Notes: a model not told the origin generated them from the sequence alone. 52,930 nt of DNA from an uncultured Saccharofermentans sp. (GCA_905234715.1 CAJOJI010000003.1:1-52930), one strand, 5' to 3'. Positions 7,302 through 16,972 are shown, counted from the first letter of the stretch. Translations and numbers: made by a program.

Positions 7302-9323
7302 TTAAGCCTCGTCTGTTGACTCAGGTGCTTCCTCAGCAGCCTCTTCAGCAGGAGCTTCCTCTACCTCAGGATCGATAGGGTTAACTTCCTTGATAGAGAT
7401 GGAGATTCTTCTCTCCTCAGGCTCGATCTTGATAACCTTAGCCTGAACAACCTGACCTACGGAAAGAACATCCTCAGGCTTCTCAAGTCTTCTGGAAGAG
7501 ATCTGAGATACGTGGCAGAGTGCGTCGAGATCGGGCTCAAGCTGAACGAAAGCGCCGAACTTTGTGAGACGAACTACTGTACCCTGAACGATGCAGCCTA
7601 CAGGCATTCTCTCTTCGATGTTGTAGTAAGGATCGTCCTCAAGCTTCTTATAGCCCAAAGAGATCTTCTTTGTTTCCTTATCGAAAGACTTAACGTAAAC
7701 GTCTACTTCCTCGCCAACCTTAAGAACGTCAGCAGGCTTAGCGTTGCGGCTCCATGAGAGCTCGGAAACGTGAACAAGTCCGTCAACACCGCCGATATCG
7801 ATGAATGCACCGAAATCTACGAGGCTTCTTACAACACCTGTATAGTGCTTGCCTTCCTCGATGTTGTCCCAGATCTCAGCAGACTTCTTACGGCGCTCTT
7901 CGGAAGCGATGATTCTGTGGCTTCCGGAAATTCTGAGACGGCCCTTCTCAGTATCGAACTTTGTAACAACGATCTCGAGTACCTGGCCAACATAAGACTC
8001 AAGGTCCTTAACCTCGCCTGTCTTGATCTGTGTTCTGTGGATATAGATATCAACGCCCTTGTAAGAACCGATAACACCGTCCTTAACTGTGCGTGTGATC
8101 TTAACTTCGATAGGAGTCTTGTTCTTGAAAGCTTCCTCGATCTCCGCTCTGCCCTTCTCGGACTCTACATCGTTCTTGGAAAGGATGATTTCCTTACCCT
8201 GATCGGAGTTCTTGATGCTTCTGACCTTAACGGTAACTTCTGTGTGATCGGCAATTGCCTTTTCAAGATCGAAGTCAGGATCCGAATCAAACTCCTTACG
8301 TGAAATTCTACCTTCGGACTTGTCGTGTACGTCTACATAAACATAGTCGTCGTCTGCAGATGTGATCGTGCCCTTAACAACAGCACCTCTTCTAACCTGC
8401 GCAATTAAATCGACAGCATTGGCAAACTCTGTGTCAAAGCCCTGATTTGTGATCTTCTCTTCTTCGTTCATTTGTTGAACAACCTCCAAAATAATAGCTT
8501 CCGGTGTAGATGCACCCGCTGTGATCCCGACCTTATCCGTGCGGAGGATCTTCCCTTCAGAGATGAGACTCCGTACTTCTGTGCCTGAGTTCACAAGGAA
8601 TGTTCTTGCACAACGACCTTTGCAGATGTCCAAAAGCTTAGTGGTGTTCGAACTATGAGCAGAACCGATGACTATCATCGAATCTGATATCTCAGAGAGC
8701 GAAGCGGCTTCCTTTTGCCTACTTTCAGTCGTAATACATATTGTATCAAAAACATTATATTTTTCAATTTTATTTTTAACTAATTGACAGATTTTTTTAA
8801 ATGCGGCGCTTGAGAACGTCGTTTGGGATATCAATATTGCGCTTTCAAGCGGAAATTCGAGGGTCTCAAGATCCTCAGGAGCCTTGATAACAGCGCATTT
8901 TACGCCTGTTCCCTCTGCTTCGCCCAAGATGCCTGTAACTTCAGGATGACCCTTTGTACCGGTAATGATTATGTTCATTCCCTTAAGGGCATTCTCCCTT
9001 ACGATCTTATGGATCTTGGAAACAAAGGGGCAAGTCATGTCCCTGATCTCGCAGTTTTTAGACTTTAAGATCTCTATCTCATCGGGAGTAACTCCGTGTG
9101 CCCTGACGATAACAATGGAACCTTCCGGGCAGTCCTCAGCCTTTTCGCAGATTTCGAATCCGCCTTCGAGAAGCTTATCTACTACATATCTGTTATGAAC
9201 TATCTCGCCTAACATGACCAGCTTTCTGCCGTCGGAACGCTCAGCGACAGCATTTTCAGCTGCCGTTACCGCATTCTTTACACCGAAGCAGAAACCGGAT
9301 GATTTGGCGATGGTTATATTCAT
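7302..9323 (-). CDS. ispH-rpsA: Fusion of IspH (HMBPP reductase) with a four-domain S1-type RNA-binding protein
   Basis: Residues 1 to about 285 are IspH, the Fe-S enzyme that makes IPP and DMAPP in the last step of the MEP pathway. The three cluster-binding cysteines are Cys12 (GFCFGV), Cys98 (MTCPF) and Cys196 (DTICITTESRQ), and HPEV is near 126. From about residue 305 four S1 OB-fold domains follow, starting around 313, 401, 490 and 575. The last two are the most canonical (FGAFIDIGGVDGLVHVSELSW and FGAFVQLEPDLDALCHVSQIS). The C-terminus is an acidic Ala/Glu tail. Such fusions are known in Clostridia. The ATG overlaps the cmk stop (TAATG), and cmk-ispH-rpsA is a conserved order. The start and frame are continuous, so it is not a sequencing fusion. 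Confidence 0.95.
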   Translation of the reverse strand: MNITIAKSSGFCFGVKNAVTAAENAVAERSDGRKLVMLGEIVHNRYVVDKLLEGGFEICEKAEDCPEGSIVIVRAHGVTPDEIEILKSKNCEIRDMTCPFVSKIHKIVRENALKGMNIIITGTKGHPEVTGILGEAEGTGVKCAVIKAPEDLETLEFPLESAILISQTTFSSAAFKKICQLVKNKIEKYNVFDTICITTESRQKEAASLSEISDSMIVIGSAHSSNTTKLLDICKGRCARTFLVNSGTEVRSLISEGKILRTDKVGITAGASTPEAIILEVVQQMNEEEKITNQGFDTEFANAVDLIAQVRRGAVVKGTITSADDDYVYVDVHDKSEGRISRKEFDSDPDFDLEKAIADHTEVTVKVRSIKNSDQGKEIILSKNDVESEKGRAEIEEAFKNKTPIEVKITRTVKDGVIGSYKGVDIYIHRTQIKTGEVKDLESYVGQVLEIVVTKFDTEKGRLRISGSHRIIASEERRKKSAEIWDNIEEGKHYTGVVRSLVDFGAFIDIGGVDGLVHVSELSWSRNAKPADVLKVGEEVDVYVKSFDKETKKISLGYKKLEDDPYYNIEERMPVGCIVQGTVVRLTKFGAFVQLEPDLDALCHVSQISSRRLEKPEDVLSVGQVVQAKVIKIEPEERRISISIKEVNPIDPEVEEAPAEEAAEEAPESTDEA

Positions 9324-9997
9324 TACTTATCTTCTTCGTCGAGATGGCTGATAAGGAAAGCTCTTGTTCCTTCGATATCGTACTTGCCTGTATCGATAAC
9401 GATTGCTTCAGGAACCTGAACGAGCGGAGATGCTGCTCTTGTGGAGTCCTGCTCATCTCTGTACTTGATGTCTCTTAAAACTTCTTCATATGTCTGTGAG
9501 TGATCGCCTGCAGCTTCAAGCTCTGCAAGTCTTCTCTCTGCTCTTACTTCGGGAGCACACAATACGAAGAACTTATACTTGGCATCGGGAAGAACGACAG
9601 ATGCGATATCTCTTCCGTCAAGCACGAATGTCTGATTCTTTGCGATCTCTCTTTGCAGTGAGACCATTGCAGTTCTAACAAAAGGAAGTGCGGAAATATC
9701 AGATGCTGCGATAGATGTCTGGGGTGTTCTGAGTTCGCCCGTTACATCCTCACCGTCAAGGATCATGTGCTGAACGCCGTCAACGAATTCAACTTCGATC
9801 TTAACTTCATCCATCATCTTCTTAACTGCATCAGCATCCTTGGGATTAATGCCCTTCTTGATGGATGCTACGGCACATGTTCTGTACATTGCGCCTGTAT
9901 CGAGATACATGATGCCCAGTTCTTTGGCAACACCTTTAGCGAGTGTGCTCTTGCCTGATCCTGAGGGTCCGTCGATAGCGATCTGAAAAATGCCCAT
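9323..9997 (-). CDS. cmk: Cytidylate kinase
   Basis: The enzyme phosphorylates CMP and dCMP. The N-terminus IAIDGPSGSGKSTLAK is a P-loop, followed by GIMYLDTGAMYRT, the CMP-binding block characteristic of Cmk. LDGRDIASVVLPDAKYKF is the conserved RDI region and RLAELE belongs to the lid. The length of 224 aa is standard. AAAGGAG precedes the start by seven bases. It overlaps ispH-rpsA by one base downstream and follows the RpiR regulator by 12 nt. Confidence 0.97.
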   Translation of the reverse strand: MGIFQIAIDGPSGSGKSTLAKGVAKELGIMYLDTGAMYRTCAVASIKKGINPKDADAVKKMMDEVKIEVEFVDGVQHMILDGEDVTGELRTPQTSIAASDISALPFVRTAMVSLQREIAKNQTFVLDGRDIASVVLPDAKYKFFVLCAPEVRAERRLAELEAAGDHSQTYEEVLRDIKYRDEQDSTRAASPLVQVPEAIVIDTGKYDIEGTRAFLISHLDEEDK

Positions 9998-10009
9998 AAT
10001 ATTACTCCT

Positions 10010-10897
10010 TTATAAAATATCTCCGTCTTCTGTATTCCTGTCTCTTCCCGTCTCATATACACGGTACTGGGACCATAATGTTTCAAGTGATTCAAGTGAA
10101 GATTGAATATGCTCTTTTCTGTGCATTCCGAGTGAAACGAGCAATGCGTTGATAAGTGAGAGCGGTGCTGTCAGCGAGTCAACGAATGATGCCATTGAAG
10201 ACTTCGCGAAAAGCTTGATGTCGGCATATTCTGTCATTGCGGTATCGTCCTTATCGGTGATTGCAATGATTGTAGCGCCCTTGTCTTTTGCATATCCCAT
10301 TGAGTTGATCGTTCTTGCAGAATATCTCGGGAATGAAATGCCGATCATGACATCGCCTTTTCCGATAGGCATGATCTGCTCGAAAAGCTCATTGGTGCAT
10401 GTGCTTCTTACGAGAACCACATCATCAAAAAGAAGAGTCATATAGAAATGCATAAATTCTGATAAAGGAGCAGATGCCCTGATGCCCATGATGTATATCT
10501 TTCTGGCACCGAGAATGGCATTTACGGCCTTATCGAATTCTTTCTCGTCAATTGAATTAAGTGATTCCCTGAGATTTGAAATATCCTGTGCGACTACTGC
10601 TCTCAAAGCTTCGCTGTCGCTGTCGAATTTCTCTGCAAGGCCGAGTCTCTGAACCGAAGTAAGCTTTGACTTAAGGTCTTCCTGAAGGGCCTTTTGGAAT
10701 TCGGGATAACCTTCAAAACCGAGCTCGGTCGTAAATCTTACTACCGTTGACTCTGATACACCTACTTCCTCGCCGAGTTTTGCGGCGGTCATGTAAGCGG
10801 CTTTGTCATAAGACTGCAGGATGAAGTTCGCAATGGCCTTATGGCCTTTGCTCATGTTGGAGACTGATGTCTCGATCAGCTCAAGCGTCCCCGTCAT
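10010..10897 (-). CDS. MurR/RpiR family transcriptional regulator
   Basis: Residues 1 to about 75 form the HTH_6 domain: GHKAIANFIL, YMTAAKLGEEVGVSESTVVRFTTELGFEGYPEFQKAL. A SIS domain follows at about 120 to 250 (ARKIYIMGIRASAPLSEFMHFYM, GDVMIGISFPRYSARTIN), which in this family senses a phosphosugar. The target is unknown. I choose the ATG at 10897 (MTGTLELIE) rather than 10921 because AAGGTGA lies six bases upstream of it. Either start overlaps the end of scpB, so the genes are coupled. Its place among housekeeping genes does not reveal a regulon. Homologues in Clostridia respond to sugar phosphates or amino sugars. Confidence 0.88.
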   Translation of the reverse strand: MTGTLELIETSVSNMSKGHKAIANFILQSYDKAAYMTAAKLGEEVGVSESTVVRFTTELGFEGYPEFQKALQEDLKSKLTSVQRLGLAEKFDSDSEALRAVVAQDISNLRESLNSIDEKEFDKAVNAILGARKIYIMGIRASAPLSEFMHFYMTLLFDDVVLVRSTCTNELFEQIMPIGKGDVMIGISFPRYSARTINSMGYAKDKGATIIAITDKDDTAMTEYADIKLFAKSSMASFVDSLTAPLSLINALLVSLGMHRKEHIQSSLESLETLWSQYRVYETGRDRNTEDGDIL

Positions 10898-11555
10898 CTG
10901 ATTCACCTTCTTCGTCGTCATCTTCCTTCTTGGGATTCATGAGGCTGTCAATGGATATCTGCTTATCTTCACCGCCTGCAGCTTCCTTAAGAGAATCTTC
11001 CATATCTCTGATCGTCTGATAGCTCATAAGTTCAAGCGGCGGCAGGTCTCTTACTGATTCAATACCGAATTCAGTAAGGAACTTCTTGGAGGTCTTGAAA
11101 AGCGAAGGTCTTCCGGGCGCATCAAGATTGCCCGCTTCTTCTATCCAGCCTCTGTCTAAAAGTCTGGAAATAATGGAATCTGAAGAAACACCTCTGACGA
11201 GTTCTACCTGAGCTCTCGTGCAGGGCTGGTTATATGCGATAACGGCAAGTGTTTCATATGAAGCCTGTGAAAGCGGAGGTGTCTGTCTGGGACCGAACAT
11301 TCTGTCCAGTATCTTCTTCTGTGAAGGTCTGGTCATCATTGCATAAGAATCTTCTGTCCTTCTTATCTCAAGACCGCTCCAGGGATTTGATGCATATCTT
11401 TCCGTAAGGGACTTTAATGCTTCCAATACGGCATTCTTAGAACAGTTCAGGATATCAGCAAGCTTGTCGACAGAGACGGGATCTCCTGAAATAAACAATA
11501 TCGATTCGATCGCAGCCGGCAATTCCTGCGCAGTTACTTTAAAATCATCTTCCAT
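10881..11555 (-). CDS. scpB: Segregation and condensation protein B
   Basis: ScpB is the winged-helix kleisin-associated subunit of the SMC-ScpAB chromosome condensin. The N-terminus (ELPAAIESILFISGDPVSVDKLADIL) and the central block QASYETLAVIAYNQPCTRAQVELVRGVSSDSIISRLLDRGWI are diagnostic. At 224 aa it is a little longer than usual because of an acidic C-terminal tail ending EEGESDDGDA. It begins one base after the scpA stop and its 3' end overlaps the RpiR gene. Confidence 0.95.
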   Translation of the reverse strand: MEDDFKVTAQELPAAIESILFISGDPVSVDKLADILNCSKNAVLEALKSLTERYASNPWSGLEIRRTEDSYAMMTRPSQKKILDRMFGPRQTPPLSQASYETLAVIAYNQPCTRAQVELVRGVSSDSIISRLLDRGWIEEAGNLDAPGRPSLFKTSKKFLTEFGIESVRDLPPLELMSYQTIRDMEDSLKEAAGGEDKQISIDSLMNPKKEDDDEEGESDDGDA

Positions 11556-11556
11556 A

Positions 11557-12315
11557 TCAGACCTTCTTCTCCTCTATCGATATCTCACCGAAGTTTCTTT
11601 CCTGTTCAACATTTATCTTATTATCTCTGACAAGTTCGAGCACAGCCAGGAAACTTACTACCTTATCCATTTTCTCTGCTTTCTTACCGAACAGGCTGCT
11701 GAACAGTATCTTGCCCTTGCCGGTAATGCTCCTCCAGATGGACTTGATCCTTTCTTTTACGGACATCTTGTCTTTTCTTAAGATATGCTTGATCTTAGCA
11801 GTAATATCCGTGAAACGGCTGTCATTACGTTCGTGTATCGTTGCTACCGCTTCATTGAATTCCTCAATCGAGAAAGCCTGTTCGGCAGGAGCAATGGTAA
11901 TGCCTAAAGACTTGGCCGTGGAAGCATAACGGAATCTTGCGCCGTCAAACTTATCTCTTCTCTCCTTCAGGTCGGAAGCGAAAACACGGCATCTCTTATA
12001 TCTCATAAGTGAGATGACAAGTTCTTCTCTGGGGTCTGCTGCATCTTCGCCGGAACCCAATGCTGCCTGCATGCCGGGAAGCATCATGCGCGACTTGATG
12101 GAAACAAGCGTTGCGCCCATAACGAGGAAATCTGAAGCGAGCTCCATGTCGAACTCTTTCATGGACTCGATATAGTCCATGTACTGAGCCGTAATCGTGC
12201 TTATCGGGATATCGTAAATGTCGACGTCGTTCTTTTCGATGAGATGCAAGAGCAGGTCCAAAGGGCCTTCGAATTGTCTTAATCTGATCTCCGGCTTTAC
12301 CGCTTGCTCAAGCAT
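11557..12315 (-). CDS. scpA: Segregation and condensation protein A
   Basis: ScpA is the kleisin that bridges the SMC heads. The diagnostic N-terminal block is FEGPLDLLLHLIEKNDVDIYDIPISTITAQYMDYI, and the C-terminal winged helix ends FLAVLELVRDNKINVEQERNFGEI. The length of 252 aa fits. It lies between an M50 protease gene (4 nt gap) and scpB (1 nt gap), an arrangement seen in many Clostridia. No clear ribosome binding site precedes it, so translation is probably coupled to the upstream gene. Confidence 0.95.
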   Translation of the reverse strand: MLEQAVKPEIRLRQFEGPLDLLLHLIEKNDVDIYDIPISTITAQYMDYIESMKEFDMELASDFLVMGATLVSIKSRMMLPGMQAALGSGEDAADPREELVISLMRYKRCRVFASDLKERRDKFDGARFRYASTAKSLGITIAPAEQAFSIEEFNEAVATIHERNDSRFTDITAKIKHILRKDKMSVKERIKSIWRSITGKGKILFSSLFGKKAEKMDKVVSFLAVLELVRDNKINVEQERNFGEISIEEKKV

Positions 12316-12319
12316 ATTC

Positions 12320-13057
12320 TTACAGACCTGCCATTTGTAAAAGCATGTAGAACGGCATACAGATAAGGTTGATCAGCATCTCGAAAGGTGTCTTTATTAT
12401 GTTGACGATATAACCCAGAATGGAAATATGCGCGAAAGTGCTCATGAAGAAAACGATCATGATGATATATGGTGAGAACTGCTGGAACTTTCTGTAACCG
12501 TTTGTACTCCTGACTTTGTAAGGAAGCAGTTCCTCAAGAACGTGGAATCCGTCCAGAGGCGGGATCGGCAAAAGGTTGAAAGCGAGCAGCATCATTGAGA
12601 ACTGATATGTATACTCGAAAGCTTCGTAAAGAGCCTTCAGTACGACCTCGCCGCCTGTACCGCTGAACTTTACAGCCAAAGAACCGAAAAGGATCGCAAG
12701 GATCGATGCCAGGAGTCCGAGTACGAAGTTGCCTGTTACGCCTGCAAGATGAACCATGATGTTCATTCCGCGGCGGCTCTTAAACCTGTGCAGATTATTG
12801 GGGTTGTACATAACAGGTTTACCCCAGCCGAAACCTGCAATAAGAAGCAGGATCGTTCCGACAGGATCGACGTGAGCAATAGGGTTGAGCGTAAGTCTTC
12901 CCATATTCCTCGGCGTCGGGTCGCCCAGCCATACAGCTACAGCCGCATGCATGAACTCATGGATAGAGAATGAAAGCGTCAGTGCAAACAGAAATATGAT
13001 CAGATAATGAATTATCTGCTGAGCGGACAATCCTTGTCTGAACAGATCAATTATCAT
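12320..13057 (-). CDS. Site-2-protease-type M50 zinc metallopeptidase, membrane protein
   Basis: The protein has several hydrophobic segments. HEFMHA near residue 34 matches the HExxH zinc-binding motif, and NLLPIPPLDGFHVLEELLP near residue 160 matches the NPxPPLDG third-ligand motif of YwhC-type site-2 proteases. Members cleave substrates within the membrane. The substrate is unknown. It sits directly upstream of scpA (4 nt) and 8 nt after ileS. The M50-scpA-scpB order is recurrent in Firmicutes, but no functional link is established. GAGGT precedes the ATG. Confidence 0.9.
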   Translation of the reverse strand: MIIDLFRQGLSAQQIIHYLIIFLFALTLSFSIHEFMHAAVAVWLGDPTPRNMGRLTLNPIAHVDPVGTILLLIAGFGWGKPVMYNPNNLHRFKSRRGMNIMVHLAGVTGNFVLGLLASILAILFGSLAVKFSGTGGEVVLKALYEAFEYTYQFSMMLLAFNLLPIPPLDGFHVLEELLPYKVRSTNGYRKFQQFSPYIIMIVFFMSTFAHISILGYIVNIIKTPFEMLINLICMPFYMLLQMAGL

Positions 13058-13065
13058 AATTTACC

Positions 13066-16000
13066 TCAAGCCTTAACGACCGAGAATGTGATCTTCTCGC
13101 CGTTGACTTTCCACTCCTTGGAGTTGTCGCCGGTACCGTTGGAGATCTCGACAGCAAGCACTTCGGAAGCAAGGTAATCCTTCTTCTTCTCAATTACTTC
13201 AGCGAGCTTGTCGTTGCCCTCATACTTGAGAACGATTCTGTCGGTAACTGTAAGGCCTTCTGTCTCCTTACGGTGTGTCTGGATCTTGGAGATCATCTCT
13301 CTTACAAGACCGTCCTCAATGAGTTCTTCAGTAAGAACCGTTGAGATGGAAACCGTAAGACCGCCTGCACTCTGTGTGGAGAAACCTTCAGGCTGAGTTG
13401 TCTCGATGAGGAAGTCTTCTTCTGTCATCTCATACTCTTCGCCGTTTACGGTGATCTTTACAGAGCCGTTCTTCAAAGCGTTGTATGTCTCTTTGCCCGG
13501 AAGGTTTGCGATAACTTCCTTGGCATCGTTAATGTTCTTGCCGAACTTTCTTCCGCATGTTCTGAGCTGGGGTTTGAAGCTGTAATCAACAAGAGTTGAA
13601 GCATCAGCAAGAACTTCCATCTTACGGATGTTAAGCTCGTCAAGAACGATCGGCTTGTATTCGTCGTCGAGGCCGAGCTCGGATACTACATAGATCTCAG
13701 AGAGAGGCTGACGGTTCTTGATGGAAGCGGACTCACGGCAGCTGTGACCCAATGTAACGATCTGCTGAACGAGTTCCATCTCTTCTTCAAGCTTGGAATC
13801 GATAAGGCTCTCATCTGCAACAGGATACTTGGCAAGGTGTACTGATACAGGAGCGTCCTTATCAATGGAACGTACGATGTTCTGATAGATCTCTTCTGTC
13901 ATGAAAGGTACGAAAGGTGCACAGAGTCTTGTGAGATTGTCGAGGACTGTGTAAAGGGTCATGTAAGCGTTGACCTTGTCCTGAGTCTCCTCAGCACCCC
14001 AGTATCTGTCACGGCAGCGTCTTACGTACCAGTTGGAAAGCTCTTCAGTGAAATCCTGAATGAGTCTTGCAGACTGGGAGATGTCATAAGAATCCATCTT
14101 CTCGTTGACTACCTTGATGAGCGTATTGAGACGTGAGAGTACCCATCTGTCCATTGCGCCGAGTGTAGCCTTGTCGAGTGTATGCTTTGTAGGATCGAAG
14201 TTATCGATGTCTGCATACATTACGTAGAATGCATATGTATTCCAGAATGTACCGATGAACTTCTTGATGCCGTCGTTAACAGCTTCCTTGGAGAATCTTG
14301 AAGGAAGCCAGGGCTGGTTAGCTGTATAGAAGTACCATCTTGCAGCGTCAGCGCCCTGTGAATCAAGAACATCCCAAGGGTCAACAACGTTGCCCAAGTG
14401 CTTACTCATCTTGATACCGTCCTTATCCTGAACGATACCCATAACGATACAGTTCTCGAAAGGTGCTCTTCCGAAGAGAACTGTTGAGATAGCAATAAGT
14501 GAATAGAACCAGCCTCTTGTCTGGTCGATACCCTCAGAAATGAACTGGCAGGGATAATGTGTATCGAAGAATTCCTTGTTCTCGAAAGGATAGTGATACT
14601 GTGCAAAAGGCATTGAACCGGAGTCGAACCAGCAGTCGATAACTTCCGTTACTCTCTTCATCTGGCCGCCGCACTTGGGGCACTTGATGTGTACGTTATC
14701 AACATAAGGCTTGTGAAGCTCAATGTTATCCGGGCAGTCGTCACTCATGGACTTGAGTTCTTCGATTGAACCGATGCAGTGTCTGTGACCGCACTCGCAC
14801 TCCCATACCGGAAGAGGTGTACCCCAGTAACGCTCACGGGAGATACCCCAGTCGATTACGTTTCTTAAGAAGTCGCCCATACGTCCGTCACGGATCGTCT
14901 CAGGCATCCAGTTGACCATATTGTTTGACTTAAGGAGTTCGTCTCTCTTCTTGCTCATTGCGATGAACCATGTTGATCTTGCAAAGTAGATCAAAGGTGT
15001 GTCGCATCTCCAGCAGAAAGGATATTCGTGCTCAAACTTGGGAGCTGAGAAAAGGAGTGATCTGGAATCGAGGTCCTTCAAAACCTCAGGATCTGCATCC
15101 TTAACGAACTTGCCTGCGAAAGGTGTTTCCTCTGTGAGATTACCCCTTGTATCAACGAACTGAACCATCGGGAGATCGTTGTCTCTTCCGACTCTTGCGT
15201 CGTCTTCACCGAATGCGGGAGCGATGTGAACGATACCTGTACCGTCTTCCATCGTAACATACTCGTCGCATACTGTGTAATGAGCCTTTTTCTTCTGCTT
15301 AGCAGCTTCATCTGCAGCACCCTGATAGAGAGCAACATAAGATCTGCCGGCAAGATCTGAACCCTTGTAGGATTCGAGGATCTCGTAAGCCTTCTCACCG
15401 TCTTTTGCAAGGCTGCCGAGTACGGAATCGAGCAAAGCTGTAGCCATGTAATATGTATAGCCGTCGCAAGCCTTTACCTTTGAATACTCATCGTTGGGGT
15501 TAAGGCACAAAGCAACGTTTGAAGGAAGTGTCCAGGGTGTTGTTGTCCATGCGAGGAAGTAAGCATCCTCATCAACGCACTTGAATCTTACGACAGCGGA
15601 TCTTTCTTTAACTGTCTTATATCCCTGTGCTACTTCGTGTGATGAAAGAGCAGTACCGCATCTCGGGCAGTAAGGAACGATCTTATGACCCTTATAGATG
15701 AGATCCTTATCCCACATCTGCTTCAAAGCCCACCATTCGGACTCGATGTAGTTATTGTCGTAAGTAACGTAAGGATTCTCCATGTCAGCCCAGAAACCTA
15801 CGCGGTCGCTCATGTGCTCCCACTGGTCCTTGTATGTCCAAACGGATTCCTTACACTTCTTGATGAAGGGCTCAACGCCGTATCCTTCGATCTGGGGCTT
15901 GCCGTTGATGCCCAAAGCCTTCTCGACTTCAAGTTCAACCGGGAGGCCGTGTGTATCCCAGCCTGCCTTGAAGACGATGGTCTCGCCCTTCATTGCATGA

Positions 16001-16215
16001 TATCTCGGGATAACGTCCTTAATGACTCTTGTCTTGATATGACCGATATGAGGCTTTCCGTTAGCCGTCGGAGGGCCGTCATAGAGGGTAAAAGTCGGAG
16101 CACCGTCAGCCTTGGGCGCAATGCTCTTCTTATAAACGTCGTTTTCTTTCCAGAACTCGAGAACCTGTTTCTCTCTGTCTACGAAATTAAGGTCTTTTGA
16201 AACTTTGTTGTACAT
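13066..16215 (-). CDS. ileS: Isoleucine--tRNA ligase, long (type 2, eukaryal-like) form
   Basis: The class I synthetase signature is PPTANGKPHIGHIKTR near residue 50 and the KMSKHLGN loop follows at about 600. Zinc-type CPRCG and CPKCGGQ clusters are in the insertion domains. The length of about 1,049 aa, the C-terminal region with DUF5915-like composition and the absence of a terminal zinc finger identify the type 2 IleRS. Family knowledge associates that form with mupirocin tolerance. The ORF track begins at a GTG, but ATG 16215 (MYNKVSKDL) has AAAGGTG nine bases upstream. There is no room for a T-box leader, since the next upstream gene ends 64 nt away. Confidence 0.96.
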   Translation of the reverse strand: MYNKVSKDLNFVDREKQVLEFWKENDVYKKSIAPKADGAPTFTLYDGPPTANGKPHIGHIKTRVIKDVIPRYHAMKGETIVFKAGWDTHGLPVELEVEKALGINGKPQIEGYGVEPFIKKCKESVWTYKDQWEHMSDRVGFWADMENPYVTYDNNYIESEWWALKQMWDKDLIYKGHKIVPYCPRCGTALSSHEVAQGYKTVKERSAVVRFKCVDEDAYFLAWTTTPWTLPSNVALCLNPNDEYSKVKACDGYTYYMATALLDSVLGSLAKDGEKAYEILESYKGSDLAGRSYVALYQGAADEAAKQKKKAHYTVCDEYVTMEDGTGIVHIAPAFGEDDARVGRDNDLPMVQFVDTRGNLTEETPFAGKFVKDADPEVLKDLDSRSLLFSAPKFEHEYPFCWRCDTPLIYFARSTWFIAMSKKRDELLKSNNMVNWMPETIRDGRMGDFLRNVIDWGISRERYWGTPLPVWECECGHRHCIGSIEELKSMSDDCPDNIELHKPYVDNVHIKCPKCGGQMKRVTEVIDCWFDSGSMPFAQYHYPFENKEFFDTHYPCQFISEGIDQTRGWFYSLIAISTVLFGRAPFENCIVMGIVQDKDGIKMSKHLGNVVDPWDVLDSQGADAARWYFYTANQPWLPSRFSKEAVNDGIKKFIGTFWNTYAFYVMYADIDNFDPTKHTLDKATLGAMDRWVLSRLNTLIKVVNEKMDSYDISQSARLIQDFTEELSNWYVRRCRDRYWGAEETQDKVNAYMTLYTVLDNLTRLCAPFVPFMTEEIYQNIVRSIDKDAPVSVHLAKYPVADESLIDSKLEEEMELVQQIVTLGHSCRESASIKNRQPLSEIYVVSELGLDDEYKPIVLDELNIRKMEVLADASTLVDYSFKPQLRTCGRKFGKNINDAKEVIANLPGKETYNALKNGSVKITVNGEEYEMTEEDFLIETTQPEGFSTQSAGGLTVSISTVLTEELIEDGLVREMISKIQTHRKETEGLTVTDRIVLKYEGNDKLAEVIEKKKDYLASEVLAVEISNGTGDNSKEWKVNGEKITFSVVKA

Positions 16216-16279
16216 AACCTGCTTCACCTTTATATATAATTTAGCAAGTTATAATTATATGGTTTTGGTGTCTTTAAAG

Positions 16280-16972
16280 TCAAGCAAACAAGCTCCACGG
16301 AAATCCATCCGGCACAGGAGCCTCAAACGTAATGAATTCGCGCTTTACAGGGTGTTCGAAGGACAATTTGTACGCTTCGAGCGCAATATCTTTACATCTT
16401 TTGTCCTTATATCCGTACTTCTGATCGCCTATTAGAGGGTATCCGAAGTGCGCCATTTGAGCTCTGATCTGGTGTGATCTTCCCGTCCCGAGTTTAACTT
16501 CTGTCATGGTAAGGCCGTCTTTTGTGGCCAATGCCCTGTAATCAAGGTAAGATGCCTTAAATCCGGGCTTTTCGTTATCGATAACCGTTACGGTGTTGGT
16601 CTTTTCATCCTTGCTTATGAAGTTTTCGAGCCTTCCCCCGCCTTCAAGAACGCCGTTTACGATGCAGCGGTAGATCTTCTCCACCTTTCTTGTCCTTATC
16701 TGCTCGGAAAGTCTGGATGCGGCTTTGCTCGTGCGCGCGAAAACCATTACTCCGGATACCGGCCTGTCGAGTCTGTGGACAAGACCCAGATAGACTTCGC
16801 CCGGTTTGGAATACTCTTCTTTTATGTAAGCTTTAAGGATTGTAAGCATGTCAGGAGCTGCCGTTCCGTCACTTTGGGACAGCACGCCTGCCGGTTTTAT
16901 GGCCACGATTATGTGATTGTCCTCATAAAGGACTCTTACACCGTTTGAGATTACTTTCACTTCGCTGTCCAT
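16280..16972 (-). CDS. RluA-family 23S rRNA/tRNA pseudouridine synthase
   Basis: The motif LVHRLDRPVSGVMVFARTSKAASRLSEQ contains the catalytic Asp of the RluA/RluD family (HRLD). Later blocks KIYRCIVNG and GRSHQIRAQMAHFGYPLIGDQKYG are also typical. There is no N-terminal S4 domain, so it resembles the shorter RluA/RluC-like Firmicute members. I use ATG 16972 rather than the TTG at 16990. Neither has a strong ribosome binding site, and both overlap the end of the upstream methyltransferase gene. The modified base cannot be predicted from sequence alone. Confidence 0.92.
   Translation of the reverse strand: MDSEVKVISNGVRVLYEDNHIIVAIKPAGVLSQSDGTAAPDMLTILKAYIKEEYSKPGEVYLGLVHRLDRPVSGVMVFARTSKAASRLSEQIRTRKVEKIYRCIVNGVLEGGGRLENFISKDEKTNTVTVIDNEKPGFKASYLDYRALATKDGLTMTEVKLGTGRSHQIRAQMAHFGYPLIGDQKYGYKDKRCKDIALEAYKLSFEHPVKREFITFEAPVPDGFPWSLFA

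Noticed and set aside
16216-16279. T-box leader for ileS
   Set aside because: Only 64 nt separate it from the upstream gene, and no T-box sequence or terminator is present. The same applies to valS at 28160-28184.
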